Shown here: positions 15,118-24,307 of the stretch, one piece after another
How positions within the stretch are numbered: the stretch's first letter is position 1
How the letters are laid out: each line of letters starts with the position of its first letter
Assembly (NCBI GenBank): GCA_045617725.1
Contig: JAZLJD010000036.1
Location: forward strand, 62,001-126,000
Source: JAZLJD01 sp045617725
Lineage (GTDB): Bacteria; Bacillota; Clostridia; Lachnospirales; Lachnospiraceae
Direction: 5' to 3'
Length of the DNA: 64,000 nucleotides
Program-made: the position numbers and the translations under genes
Notes under the pieces: model-generated
Told to the model about the DNA's origin: nothing
What the model saw: only the letters and a program-made list of their open reading frames with translations
Database searches by the model: none

Positions 15118-16782
15118 ATGGCAGATTTAGTAAAGGTTAGTATTAACGGAACAGTGAAAGAATATGAGAAAGGAACCCGCTACGAGGTCATTTCCAGAGA
15201 GTATCAGGAGGAATACGAGAATCTGATTGCTCTAGTTAAGGTTAATGGCGAAATTCGGGAATTGTGCAAGACCGTTACAAAGGATTGCGACCTTTCCTTT
15301 ATTACTTTACGGGAAGATATTGGTAAGAATACTTACTTCAGAACCGCGGTTTTGTTACTTGTTAAGGCGGTTCAGGATATAGTTGGTTCACAAAAACTTA
15401 ACAAAGTTAAGGTAGAATTTGCAATCGGTCAGGGGTATTATTGTTCTGTGGCGGGTGATGTTACGGTGGATGATGCATTTGCAGAGGCCGTAGCCCGCAA
15501 GATGAGAACTTATGTAGAGGCGAATCTGTCTATTTCTAAGACGAGCTATGCCACCAAAGACGCGATTTCCATTTTTGAACAGGATGGAATGAAGGACAAG
15601 GTCAGTCTGTTTAAGTACCGTCGTTCCTCCACGGTCAACGTCTATGAGATGGCCGGCTATCATGATTATTTCTACGGCTACATGCTTCCTTCAGCAGGCT
15701 ATGTGAAATATTTCAATGTGGAGTGTCACGAGGGTGGCCTTATGCTTCTTTTGCCCACAAAGGCAGAACCGAAGGTCGTTCCTCCTTACGAATGCCGCAA
15801 GCAGCTCTTTGATACCCTTATGATGGCAACGGATTGGGGCGAGAAGATGGATATCAGCACGGTTGGCGATTTGAACAATGCCATCGTTGCCGGCAAGGCC
15901 GAGGAACTCATTCTGATTCAGGAAGCCTTCCAGGAACGCCGCGTAGCTGAAATAGCCCATGAAATCGCGCAGCGTGGCGGTGTCAAATTCGTTATGATTG
16001 CAGGACCTTCGTCCTCCGGCAAGACTACTTTTTCGCACAGACTGTCCATTCAGCTTGCAACGCACGGTCTTAAGCCGCATCCGATCGGAATTGACGATTA
16101 CTACAAGAACCGTGACGAGTGCCCGAAGGATTCGGACGGCAATTACGATTTTGAATGCCTCGAAGCGATTGATGTCGAGCAGTTCAATAAGGATATGATG
16201 GATCTTTTAAACGGCAAGACCGTTGAGATTCCTTCCTATAATTTCAAGTTAGGCAAAAGAGAATACAAGGGTAACTTCAAGACCCTTGGCCCGGACGATA
16301 TCCTTGTTATCGAAGGTATCCACGGACTGAATGACCGCATGAGTTATTCTTTGCCTACCGAAAGTAAGTACAAGATTTATATCAGTTGTCTTACGAGCTT
16401 AAATATTGATGAACACAACCGAATTCCGACGACGGATTCAAGACTTCTGCGCCGTATGGTGCGTGATGCCAGAACCCGTGGAACCGGAGCCAAGGGAACC
16501 ATCAGTATGTGGCCCAGTGTCCGCCGCGGTGAGGAGAATTACATTTTCCCCTTCCAGGAGAGTGCGGATGCAATGTACAATTCCGCTTCCATCTATGAAC
16601 TTGCAGCCTTAAAGCAGTTCGCAGAGCCTCTTCTTCTTTCCATTTCGGAGGATGAACCGGAATACTATGAGGCCAAGCGTTTACTCAAGTTCTTAGATTA
16701 TTTCCTGGGTATTACGACGGAGCGTATTCCGATTAACTCCATCGTCAGAGAATTCGTCGGAGGCAGCTGTTTCAACGTATAA
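15118..16782 (+). CDS. Nucleoside kinase: TGS-like N-terminus plus uridine kinase/phosphoribulokinase domain
   Basis: This 554-residue protein combines an N-terminal TGS-like and threonyl-tRNA-synthetase-related part (about 1-230) with a C-terminal uridine-kinase-like P-loop domain. The Walker A motif is AGPSSSGKTTFSHRL near residue 293, then GIDDYYKNR near 321 and VIEGIHGLND near 400. The arginine-rich lid has RLLRRMVRDARTRG. Such fusions are common in Firmicutes and Thermotoga and are annotated as nucleoside (uridine/cytidine) kinase; the role of the TGS half is unknown. GGGG at 15108 region precedes the ATG by about 8 nt. rnpB follows after 20 nt. Confidence 0.87.
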   Translation: MADLVKVSINGTVKEYEKGTRYEVISREYQEEYENLIALVKVNGEIRELCKTVTKDCDLSFITLREDIGKNTYFRTAVLLLVKAVQDIVGSQKLNKVKVEFAIGQGYYCSVAGDVTVDDAFAEAVARKMRTYVEANLSISKTSYATKDAISIFEQDGMKDKVSLFKYRRSSTVNVYEMAGYHDYFYGYMLPSAGYVKYFNVECHEGGLMLLLPTKAEPKVVPPYECRKQLFDTLMMATDWGEKMDISTVGDLNNAIVAGKAEELILIQEAFQERRVAEIAHEIAQRGGVKFVMIAGPSSSGKTTFSHRLSIQLATHGLKPHPIGIDDYYKNRDECPKDSDGNYDFECLEAIDVEQFNKDMMDLLNGKTVEIPSYNFKLGKREYKGNFKTLGPDDILVIEGIHGLNDRMSYSLPTESKYKIYISCLTSLNIDEHNRIPTTDSRLLRRMVRDARTRGTGAKGTISMWPSVRRGEENYIFPFQESADAMYNSASIYELAALKQFAEPLLLSISEDEPEYYEAKRLLKFLDYFLGITTERIPINSIVREFVGGSCFNV

Positions 16783-16802
16783 AGCAGTATTACAGATTAA
16801 TA

Positions 16803-17140
16803 ACGAGCAGGACAGGTGATCGCGGCTGCCGTTTCGGCAGGTGAGGAAAGTCCGGGCTTCATAGGGCAGGATGCCGGATAACGTCCGGTGGAGGTGACTC
16901 CCAGGCCAGTGCAACAGAAATAAACCGCCATGTTCATGGTAAGGGTGGAAAGGCAGTGTAAGAGACTACCGCCTGAACGGTAACGGGCAGGGCACATGTA
17001 AACCCCATCCGAAGCAAGACCAGATGAAAGCTATAAATTGGCCCGATTTGCTTTCAGGTAGGTCGCTTGAGGCTGTCGGTAACGGCAGTCCTAGATAGAT
17101 GATCACTCAACGACATAACCCGGCTTATCGTTCTGCTCGT
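16803..17140 (+). ncRNA. rnpB: RNase P RNA (class A)
   Basis: This is the catalytic RNA of RNase P, which matures the 5' end of tRNAs. Conserved blocks are clear: GAGGAAAGTCCGGGCTTC near 16839-16857, with the universal GAGGAAAGTC, then AGGGTGGAAAGGCAGTG, the core ACAGAAATAAACCGCC near 16914, and TAGATAGATGATCACT near 17091 with ACATAACCCGGCTTA near the 3' end, which pairs to form helix P4. The ends close as stem P1 (CGAGCAG near 16804 with CTGCTCG near 17133). No T-run terminator is evident, so the 3' boundary is approximate. Confidence 0.96.
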
Positions 17141-17222
17141 ATTAATATAAATATCATCACAAAGATGATGGCAGGTTCCTTTAGGGCGCTTGCCGTTATT
17201 TCATGTTTTAGGAGGCATTGAA

Positions 17223-18377
17223 ATGACAAAGATAGACATTTTTTCCGGCTTCTTGGGAGCAGGAAAGACTACACTGATTAAGAAGCTCCTTAAGGAAGCA
17301 TTTAAAGGGGAGCAGATTGTTCTGATTGAGAATGAATTCGGTCAGATCGGTATTGACGGCGGCTTTTTGAAAGAAGCGGGCATTGAGATTAAGGAGATGA
17401 ATTCGGGCTGTATCTGCTGCAGTCTTGTGGGCGATTTTGGTACATCCCTGCGTGAAGTCATCGAGAAATATCATCCTGCAAGAATCATCATCGAGCCCTC
17501 CGGTGTCGGAAAGCTTTCCGATGTAATTAAGGCCGTTGAAGGAGTTCGCGAGGAAACCGATACGATGTTAAACAGCGCGGTTACCGTTGTGGATGCCACC
17601 AAGTGCAAGGTATATTCCAAGAACTTCGGCGAGTTTTTCTTAAATCAGATTGAAGCTGCAGGAACGATTCTCTTAAGCAGAACCGATTCCATTACGCAGG
17701 AGAAACTGGATGCATGTATGGAAATCATTCGGGAACATAATCCGGAAGCACCGGTTATTACGACTCCCTGGGATGAACTTTCCGGCAAGGATATCGTTTC
17801 AACCATAGACGGGGCTCGTGAGGAGTTCATTAAAGACCTCATGGCAGAACTGATGGAAGACGATGATGATGACGAATGCGACGATCCCGAGTGTGAGTGC
17901 CACCATCACCATCACCACCACGACGAGGATGAATGTGACGATCCCGAGTGTGAGTGCCATCATCATCACCACGACGAAGATGACGACGATGAGGACGAGC
18001 ACGAACATCATCATCACGATCATGAGCATGACCATCATCATGACCATGACCATGAACATGACCATGGGCATGAACATCACCATCATCACCACCATCATGC
18101 GGACGATGTCTTCACATCATGGGGCATGGAAACCGCTTCCAAGTACAGCCGCTCCGAGATCGAAGCAATTCTTGAGAAGCTTCAGAACGAGAGTGAGTAT
18201 GGTACAATCTTGAGAGCCAAGGGTATGCTTCCCGATACAGACGGTACCTGGACGCACTTTGATTATGTACCCGGCGAGTGTGACGTACGCAGCGGTGCAG
18301 CACATTACACCGGCCTGATTTGTGTAATCGGTTCCAAGATTAACGAGGATGCCCTGAAGGCACTTTGGACGAAATAG
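17223..18377 (+). CDS. G3E-family GTPase / metallochaperone with a His/Asp/Cys-rich insert (CobW/ZNG1-like)
   Basis: A 384-residue COG0523 protein. These G3E GTPases load metal, often zinc, onto client proteins. Walker A is GFLGAGKTTL at residues 9-18. The metal motif CxCC is GCICCSL near 61-67. The G3 and guanine-binding parts are IIEPSGVG near 97 and LLSRTDS near 151. Residues about 216-292 form a very acidic, histidine-rich tail with a doubled module DECDDPECEC followed by runs of five to eight histidines, a likely zinc buffer. The CobW C-terminal domain follows at about 296-384. ATG 17223 has GGAGG 7 nt upstream. Read with the next gene it suggests a metal-allocation unit. Confidence 0.92.
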   Translation: MTKIDIFSGFLGAGKTTLIKKLLKEAFKGEQIVLIENEFGQIGIDGGFLKEAGIEIKEMNSGCICCSLVGDFGTSLREVIEKYHPARIIIEPSGVGKLSDVIKAVEGVREETDTMLNSAVTVVDATKCKVYSKNFGEFFLNQIEAAGTILLSRTDSITQEKLDACMEIIREHNPEAPVITTPWDELSGKDIVSTIDGAREEFIKDLMAELMEDDDDDECDDPECECHHHHHHHDEDECDDPECECHHHHHDEDDDDEDEHEHHHHDHEHDHHHDHDHEHDHGHEHHHHHHHHADDVFTSWGMETASKYSRSEIEAILEKLQNESEYGTILRAKGMLPDTDGTWTHFDYVPGECDVRSGAAHYTGLICVIGSKINEDALKALWTK

Positions 18378-18393
18378 TCGCAAGAGGATTATT

Positions 18394-19332
18394 ATGAAAC
18401 CTGTATATGTAATTAATGGCTTTTTGGACAGCGGTAAGACAGAGTTCATCAACTATACACTGACGCAACCGTACTTCCGCATTCGGGGCACGACACTTAT
18501 TTTCCTGTGCGAGGAAGGTGAGACGGAGTACGACCCGAAGCTTTTAAAGAAGACGAATACCGTCATTGAAGTGATTGATAAGGAAGAGGATTTCAATCCC
18601 TCCAACCTTACCGAGCTTGAAAAAAAGCATAAGCCCGAACGTATTATTGTCGAGTGGAACGGTATGTGGAATTATAAGGCAGTGAAATTCCCCTGGTACT
18701 GGCAACTCGAACAGCAGATTACCTGTGTGGATGGTTCTACCTTTGCCATGTATTTGCAGAATATGCGTTCGCAGGCCAATGAAATGATGAAGAAATCAGA
18801 ACTGGTTATTTTTAACCGTTGTGATAATGTCAGAGATCAGCTTTCCACCTTTAAGAGAGGAGTACTGGCCGTGAATCGCGATGCGGAGGTCGTCTTTGAG
18901 GACAGCCAGGGCCCGATCAACGAAATGATGGAGGAAGAGCTACCCTATGACTTAAGCAAGGATACGCTGGAACTTAACGATCAGGCTTATATCATCTGGT
19001 TCATGGATATCATGGATCATCCCGAACGTTATGAAGGCAAAAAAATATCCTTTTTGGCACAGTCCTTTATACCTGAAAAGATAGAAAAGGGCTATTTCGT
19101 ACCCGGACGTATGGCTATGACCTGCTGTGCGGAGGATATGAGTTATTTTGGCTACGTCTGCAATTATTCCCTCCTTCCCGGCTTTACTCCCGTGAACAAG
19201 GAATACTACAAGGTGACCTGTGAGGTTCACAGACGCTATTGGGCAGACTACAAGGGCGAGGGACCTGTTATGGACCTTATTAGTGCCACGCCTTCCAAGA
19301 AGCCGAAAGACGAGGTAATCAGCTTTACCTAG
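18394..19332 (+). CDS. Divergent G3E GTPase-like protein with YcgQ/DUF1980-like C-terminus
   Basis: This 312-residue protein begins like a G3E GTPase: MKPVYVINGFLDSGKTEFI keeps the Walker A lysine and threonine. It has lost the CxCC motif (FLCEEGETEYD lies there), the G3 box reads IIVEWNGMWN and the guanine site VIFNRCDNV. From about residue 205 the C-terminus resembles the DUF1980/YcgQ domain: ISFLAQSFIPEKIEKGYF, then PGRMAMTCCAEDMSYFGYVC, a possible metal site with two adjacent cysteines. It starts 16 nt after the His-rich GTPase, so they are co-transcribed. I infer a metal-related partner. The exact domain match should be confirmed by profile search. Confidence 0.75.
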   Translation: MKPVYVINGFLDSGKTEFINYTLTQPYFRIRGTTLIFLCEEGETEYDPKLLKKTNTVIEVIDKEEDFNPSNLTELEKKHKPERIIVEWNGMWNYKAVKFPWYWQLEQQITCVDGSTFAMYLQNMRSQANEMMKKSELVIFNRCDNVRDQLSTFKRGVLAVNRDAEVVFEDSQGPINEMMEEELPYDLSKDTLELNDQAYIIWFMDIMDHPERYEGKKISFLAQSFIPEKIEKGYFVPGRMAMTCCAEDMSYFGYVCNYSLLPGFTPVNKEYYKVTCEVHRRYWADYKGEGPVMDLISATPSKKPKDEVISFT

Positions 19333-19348
19333 AAAGGAATTATGTTAC

Positions 19349-21082
19349 ATGAAGATTTACTGGAAGTATGTTAAGCCTTACCTGGCTTTCTTCCTGATAG
19401 GTCCCATTTTAATGCTGACTGAAGTTGCGGGCGAGATTATCATGCCCAAGCTGATGGCAGCCATTGTGGATGTGGGTATCCCCTCGGGAGATAAAGCTGT
19501 GGTGGCAGAGTACGGTATCAAAATGGTACTTACCGCACTTGCTATGTTGGCCGGCGGTATCGGAGGCAATTTCTTTGCGGTACGATCCACAGTCAGCTTT
19601 GCGACGGACCTTCGAATGGATTGCTTTAAAAAGGTTCAGAATTTCTCTTTCGAGAACATCGATAAGTTCTCAACGGGTTCGCTTGTAACCCGACTTACCA
19701 ACGATGTTGTTCAGCTTCAGAACATTCTGCGTATGGGTATGGTTATGGTGTTCCGTGCACCCGGTATGATGATCGGTGCGCTGGTTATGGCCTTTACCAT
19801 GAATGCCCGTCTTGCGCTTGTTTTGGTAGTGGCTATGCCGGTTATGATTATCGGTGCCATTATCGTTCTTCGCATCGCATTTCCTCTGTTTGAGAAGATG
19901 CAGTCCAAAATCGACAGCCTTAACACTTCGATTCAGGAAAACCTGACGAATGTACGTGTTATCAAGAGCTTCGTAAGAGAGAAGCATGAGAATGAGCGTT
20001 TTAAGGAAGCCAATGATGACCTCATGAATACCTCCTTAAAGGCAATTAAAGTCATGATCGTTACCTTCCCGCTCATTGGTCTCATTATGAACCTTACGAC
20101 TCTTGCTACGACCTGGTTTGGCGGCAATTCCGTTATCCGCGGTGATATGGAAATCGGTGATCTGACTGCATTCATTACCTACATTACCCAGATTCTCGGT
20201 TCCCTTATGATGGTTGCCATGATCTTCTTAAATGCATCCCGTGCAGCGGCTTCCAGTAAGCGTATTAAGGCGGTATTGACGGAGGAAGTTACATTAAGTG
20301 ATGACCTTGCCCAGGAAAAAGATAAGCTGATTACAGAGGGCAAGATTGAATTTAGCCATGTTTCCTTCCGTTATAAGGACGCAAGCGGCGAGGATGTACT
20401 GCGTGACTTAAACTTTGTAATCAATCCCGGCGAGACCGTAGGTATTTTGGGCTCCACCGGTTCCGGTAAGACAACCATGGTGCAGCTCATCGATCGTCTT
20501 TATGATGTAACCGAAGGTGCTGTGCTTGTAGATGATGTCAACGTCAAGGATTACTCCCTTTATAATCTGCGTGAAGGCGTAGGTATGGTACTCCAGAAGA
20601 ATGTCCTGTTCTCGGGCTCCATTAAGGAGAACCTGCTTTGGGGTGACGAGCATGCCTCCGAGGAGGAACTTAAGGAAGTTGCACACTACGCACAGGCAGA
20701 TCTGTTCATTAAAGATATGCCCGGTGAGTTTGAGATGGAACTCGGCCAGGGCGGTGTCAATGTATCCGGTGGCCAAAAACAACGTCTCTGCATCGCAAGA
20801 GCCCTGCTTAAGAAACCGAAGATATTAATCCTCGATGACTCCACGAGTGCGGTGGATACAGCTACTGAAGCACATATTCGTAAGGCAATGCGTGAGCAGC
20901 TGCCCGGTACGACCAAGCTGATCATTGCACAGCGTATTTCCTCCGTTATGGATGCGGATCGAATCATGGTAATCGACGACGGACGGATTGTGGCTTTTGA
21001 CAAGCATGAGGTACTTATGAACTCTTGTCCCGAATATAAAGAAATTTATGATTCACAGATGGAACAGGAGGTGACGAAATAA
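19349..21082 (+). CDS. ABC exporter half-transporter A (permease + ATPase)
   Basis: A 577-residue half-transporter of the type IV ABC exporter (MdlB/LmrA-like) class. About six membrane helices occupy residues 1-300. The ATPase follows with Walker A GILGSTGSGKTTMV near 368, Q-loop LQKNVLF, signature NVSGGQKQRLCIARAL near 472 and Walker B ILILDDSTSAVD near 492. Walker B ends in DD rather than DE, so the catalytic glutamate is aspartate; this is typical of the degenerate subunit in heterodimeric exporters. The stop codon overlaps the ATG of partner B (TAATG). It follows the G3E pair by 16 nt, so it may belong to the same operon. Confidence 0.93.
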   Translation: MKIYWKYVKPYLAFFLIGPILMLTEVAGEIIMPKLMAAIVDVGIPSGDKAVVAEYGIKMVLTALAMLAGGIGGNFFAVRSTVSFATDLRMDCFKKVQNFSFENIDKFSTGSLVTRLTNDVVQLQNILRMGMVMVFRAPGMMIGALVMAFTMNARLALVLVVAMPVMIIGAIIVLRIAFPLFEKMQSKIDSLNTSIQENLTNVRVIKSFVREKHENERFKEANDDLMNTSLKAIKVMIVTFPLIGLIMNLTTLATTWFGGNSVIRGDMEIGDLTAFITYITQILGSLMMVAMIFLNASRAAASSKRIKAVLTEEVTLSDDLAQEKDKLITEGKIEFSHVSFRYKDASGEDVLRDLNFVINPGETVGILGSTGSGKTTMVQLIDRLYDVTEGAVLVDDVNVKDYSLYNLREGVGMVLQKNVLFSGSIKENLLWGDEHASEEELKEVAHYAQADLFIKDMPGEFEMELGQGGVNVSGGQKQRLCIARALLKKPKILILDDSTSAVDTATEAHIRKAMREQLPGTTKLIIAQRISSVMDADRIMVIDDGRIVAFDKHEVLMNSCPEYKEIYDSQMEQEVTK

Positions 21083-22920
21083 TGGCTGAAGAAAAGAAAA
21101 ACCTTCCTCCCCGCGGTCCTCGTGGCGGCGGTCCCGGATCCAGAATGGCAATGCCGAAGCAGAAACCCAAGAATGCCAAAGCAACCATCGGCCGTTTGTT
21201 TGGTTACATCCGTAAGGATATTTCCAAAATTGTACTTGCTTCATTCTGCCTTCTTTTAAACACGGCAGGTTCCCTTGCAGGAAGCTATATGATGAAACCC
21301 ATCATCAACAAGTACATCGTTCCCATTGACGGAAGTGCCGGCAATCCGAAAGGCTTGCTTTTGTCCATCTTCCTGATGCTTTCCGTATTTGCGGTTTCCG
21401 TTATTGCATCATATTTCCAGTCCCGTATCATGGCACATATAAGCCAGGGCGCGCTGCGTGATATCCGTAAGGATCTGTTTGACAAGGTGCAGAAGCTTCC
21501 GGTTCGTTATTATGACCAGAATACGAACGGTGAAATCATGAGCCGTTTCATGAACGATGTTGATAATGTCGGAGAACTTTTGAACTCGACACTTATGCAG
21601 CTCATTTCCGGTGTTATCAGTATTGTTGGTACTTCCATCATGATGATTATCACGAGCTGGCAGTTGACCCTCGTATCCCTCATTATGATTCCCGTAACCA
21701 TGCTTGCCGTAACAGGCGTAGCCAAGGCCAGCCGTAAGTACTACGGCGGACAGCAGGCAGCTCTGGGTGCCGTAAACGGTTACATCGAGGAAACGATTAC
21801 CGGACAGAAGGTTGTTAAGGTATTCAATCACGAGCAGAAGGCTTGTGAGGAGTTTAATGAGAAGAACCAGAAGCTGAAACAGCAGCAGTTCAAGGCACAG
21901 TTCGCCGGTGGTATCATGGGCCCTGTAGCCGGTAACTTAAGCCAGATTTCCTATGCACTTACAGCTTCCATCGGTGGTATTTTGTGCATCATCGGTAAAT
22001 GTGACCTTGGTAGTTTGTCCATTTTCGTTAACTTCTCGAGACAGTTCTCCCGCCCGATTAATGAAATCGGTATGCAGGTAAATACCATCTTCTCCGCACT
22101 TGCCGGTGCAGAACGTGTATTTGCCGTTATGGATGAAGAGAATGAATACGTCGGCGAGAGCGAGGATCTTAAGGTCCTTGATGGCGTTAAGGGCGAGGTT
22201 CACATCGACCATGTATGCTTCTCCTATGTGGAAGGCAAGCCCATTCTTAAGGATGTCAGCTTCTATGCACATCCCGGACAGAAGATTGCGCTGGTAGGTT
22301 CTACCGGTGCCGGTAAGACGACCATTACAAACCTTCTTACCAGATTCTATGATATCAACGAAGGTCAGATTACCATTGACGGAGTCGACATTCGTGAATT
22401 TACGAAGGAATCCCTTCGTTCCAACATTGCGATGGTACTTCAGGATACGCACCTCTTTACCGGCACCGTTATGGAGAATATCCGCTACGGTCGTCTGGAT
22501 GCAACCGATGAGGAAGTCATTGAGGCTGCCAAGACCGCAAGTGCACATTCCTTCATCATGCGTTTGCCGAAGGGCTACGATACCATGCTTGAAGGCGATG
22601 GCTCGAACTTAAGTCAGGGCCAGAGACAGCTTATCAACATCGCACGTGCCGCTATTTCCAAGGCACCGATTCTGATATTGGATGAAGCTACAAGCTCCGT
22701 CGATACCAGAACCGAGAAGCATATCGAACACGGTATGGACAGACTTATGAAGAACCGTACCACCTTCGTGATTGCACACAGACTTTCTACCGTACGTAAC
22801 GCCAATGCCATCATGGTACTTGAACACGGCGAGATTATTGAGCGTGGTGACCACGACGATCTGCTTGCACAGAAGGGTCGTTACTATCAGCTCTACAACG
22901 GACTGGCAGAACTCAGCTAG
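21082..22920 (+). CDS. ABC exporter half-transporter B (permease + ATPase)
   Basis: This 612-residue partner subunit has an N-terminal cytosolic stretch rich in Pro, Gly and Arg (residues 1-30), six membrane helices to about 340 and a complete ATPase. Walker A is ALVGSTGAGKTTITNLL near 410, the signature NLSQGQRQLINIARA near 513 and Walker B ILILDEATSSVDTRTE near 533 with the catalytic glutamate, followed by the H-loop IAHRLSTV. Together with subunit A it forms a heterodimer with one consensus catalytic site. The substrate (drug, lipid or peptide) is not evident. A terminator follows at once. Confidence 0.94.
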   Translation: MAEEKKNLPPRGPRGGGPGSRMAMPKQKPKNAKATIGRLFGYIRKDISKIVLASFCLLLNTAGSLAGSYMMKPIINKYIVPIDGSAGNPKGLLLSIFLMLSVFAVSVIASYFQSRIMAHISQGALRDIRKDLFDKVQKLPVRYYDQNTNGEIMSRFMNDVDNVGELLNSTLMQLISGVISIVGTSIMMIITSWQLTLVSLIMIPVTMLAVTGVAKASRKYYGGQQAALGAVNGYIEETITGQKVVKVFNHEQKACEEFNEKNQKLKQQQFKAQFAGGIMGPVAGNLSQISYALTASIGGILCIIGKCDLGSLSIFVNFSRQFSRPINEIGMQVNTIFSALAGAERVFAVMDEENEYVGESEDLKVLDGVKGEVHIDHVCFSYVEGKPILKDVSFYAHPGQKIALVGSTGAGKTTITNLLTRFYDINEGQITIDGVDIREFTKESLRSNIAMVLQDTHLFTGTVMENIRYGRLDATDEEVIEAAKTASAHSFIMRLPKGYDTMLEGDGSNLSQGQRQLINIARAAISKAPILILDEATSSVDTRTEKHIEHGMDRLMKNRTTFVIAHRLSTVRNANAIMVLEHGEIIERGDHDDLLAQKGRYYQLYNGLAELS

Positions 22921-22940
22921 AACCGATATTTACGCAATAC

Positions 22941-22968
22941 AAAAGCCGCTCGTCAGAGCGGCTTTTTG
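22941..22968 (+). terminator. Rho-independent terminator after the ABC pair
   Basis: AAAGCCGCTC and GAGCGGCTTT pair perfectly around GTCA and a T run follows. It also lies between convergent genes; the opposite side has AAAA, so it may work in both directions. Confidence 0.92.
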
Positions 22969-22987
22969 TTACGGTATTATGTAAGCT

Positions 22988-23848
22988 TTAAAATATCAAG
23001 TCGAGCAGGAGGCCAAAAACGACACCGCACAGGTACAGGATACCTAAAATAATGAAGTTCTCTTTGACCTTTTTGTTGATACGGAACAAAATCAAAAGAC
23101 CAACACCGGCACTGACCAAAAGACCGGAAATCATGCTTCCGAAGGTCAGCATCTCGCTTAAATAAAGCTTGGTAATCAGCACGGAGGCTGCACAGTTCGG
23201 AATAAGTCCTACAAGTGCGGTTAAGAAGCAGGAGAGTACAGGAAGCGATGTCATAAAGGATGAAATCTGCTCCTCACCGATCAGGTTAATCAAAAATCCC
23301 AACAGGAGGGAAATCAGAAAAATGAAACCGGAAATCTGAAGCGTGTGTACGAGAGAGGAACGGAAGATGCCCTTCTCGCAGTGGCAGTGTTCTTTTTCGC
23401 ACAGGCAATGGATTTCATTCTCATGCATCTTGGCACGGTGAATCTTTAAGCGTATAAAATCAATCACGAAACCGCACAGGAGGCCAATCAGGAACTTGAT
23501 GGCCAGGATTTTGAATATAAGCGAAAGCGGTGCGGACTCTGAAATCAGAATCGGGAGCATCTCATCGGAAGTCGAGAGATAGATGGAAATAAGCGTTCCC
23601 ATCGTGATGACTCTTCCGGCATAGAGGCTGGAAGCGGCTCCTGCGAAGCCGCATTGCGGCACGACTCCGAGCAGTGCACCAAGTGCGGGTCCGAAATGTC
23701 CGGCTTTCTCCATGAGGTAAAGCTGCCGGTCGCCGGTTTTGTGCTCAATAAGCTCCATAAACAGGTAGGTTAGGAGTAGAAACGGCGCCAGCTTTAGTGT
23801 GTCTATGAGGGCATCCAAAAGGATGTCCAGTATTAAATCAAATGTCAT
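22988..23848 (-). CDS. ArsP_2-type 10TM putative heavy-metal/manganese permease
   Basis: A 286-residue membrane protein with eight or more hydrophobic segments, resembling the family described as putative 10TM heavy-metal exporter or manganese transporter. The two repeat signatures are present: GALLGVVPQCGFAGAASSLY near residue 58 and ALVGLIPNCAASVLITKLY near 220. A central cytosolic loop (about 134-160) carries HRAKMHENEIHCLCEKEHCHC, cut here as NEIHCLCEKEHCHCEK, a dense Cys/His cluster likely to bind metal. It starts 14 nt after pyrI on the same strand (AAAGGA site), so it is likely in the pyr transcript. The substrate is inferred only. Confidence 0.78.
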   Translation of the reverse strand: MTFDLILDILLDALIDTLKLAPFLLLTYLFMELIEHKTGDRQLYLMEKAGHFGPALGALLGVVPQCGFAGAASSLYAGRVITMGTLISIYLSTSDEMLPILISESAPLSLIFKILAIKFLIGLLCGFVIDFIRLKIHRAKMHENEIHCLCEKEHCHCEKGIFRSSLVHTLQISGFIFLISLLLGFLINLIGEEQISSFMTSLPVLSCFLTALVGLIPNCAASVLITKLYLSEMLTFGSMISGLLVSAGVGLLILFRINKKVKENFIILGILYLCGVVFGLLLDLIF

Positions 23849-23862
23849 TTATGTCCTTTCTG

Positions 23863-24294
23863 TTAAGAACGGGAATCGTACTGCTCTTCACAGTAGCGGC
23901 AACGATAGATTTCTCTTTCCTCGTCTGCCAAAAAGAAGATATGCGGTAATTCCTGTTCAATCGAGGTGATACAACGCGGATTTTTACATTTTATCACGCC
24001 TTTCACTTCTTTGGGAAGTATCAATTTCTTCTTTTCGATGATTTCCCCGCCTTTGACCACATTTACCGTGATGTTGTGGTCCAGGAACCCGAGCACTTCC
24101 ATGTCAATCATATTGATGTCACATTCAATTTTCAAAAGGTCCTTCCGACCCATCTTCTCGCTCTTTACGTTCATGATGAGGGCGGTGGTGCAGTCTGTTT
24201 TATCAAGGCCCAAGTGATAGTAGAGATTTAATGCGGTACCGGCCTTAATGTGGTCGAGCACGAAGCCTTCCGTAATCTGTCCAATGTTCAGCAT
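23863..24294 (-). CDS. pyrI: Aspartate carbamoyltransferase regulatory chain PyrI
   Basis: This 143-residue protein is the regulatory subunit of aspartate transcarbamoylase, which binds the catalytic trimers and gives allosteric control by nucleotides. The N-terminal effector domain begins MLNIGQITEGFVLDHIKAG. The C-terminal zinc site has all four cysteines: CKNPRC near residues 106-111 and CRYC near 133-136. It starts 13 nt after pyrB, as usual for pyrBI. AGGAGG lies directly before the start. Confidence 0.96.
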   Translation of the reverse strand: MLNIGQITEGFVLDHIKAGTALNLYYHLGLDKTDCTTALIMNVKSEKMGRKDLLKIECDINMIDMEVLGFLDHNITVNVVKGGEIIEKKKLILPKEVKGVIKCKNPRCITSIEQELPHIFFLADEEREIYRCRYCEEQYDSRS

Positions 24295-24307
24295 GATTTA
24301 TTCCTCC

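Noticed and set aside
17799..18098. Antisense Met/Val-rich frame over the histidine-rich insert
   Set aside because: It is a simple mirror of His codons (CAT/CAC), not a membrane protein.
17872..18099. Sequence artefact or frameshift in the histidine-rich stretch
   Set aside because: The frame stays open and leads into a normal CobW C-terminal domain.
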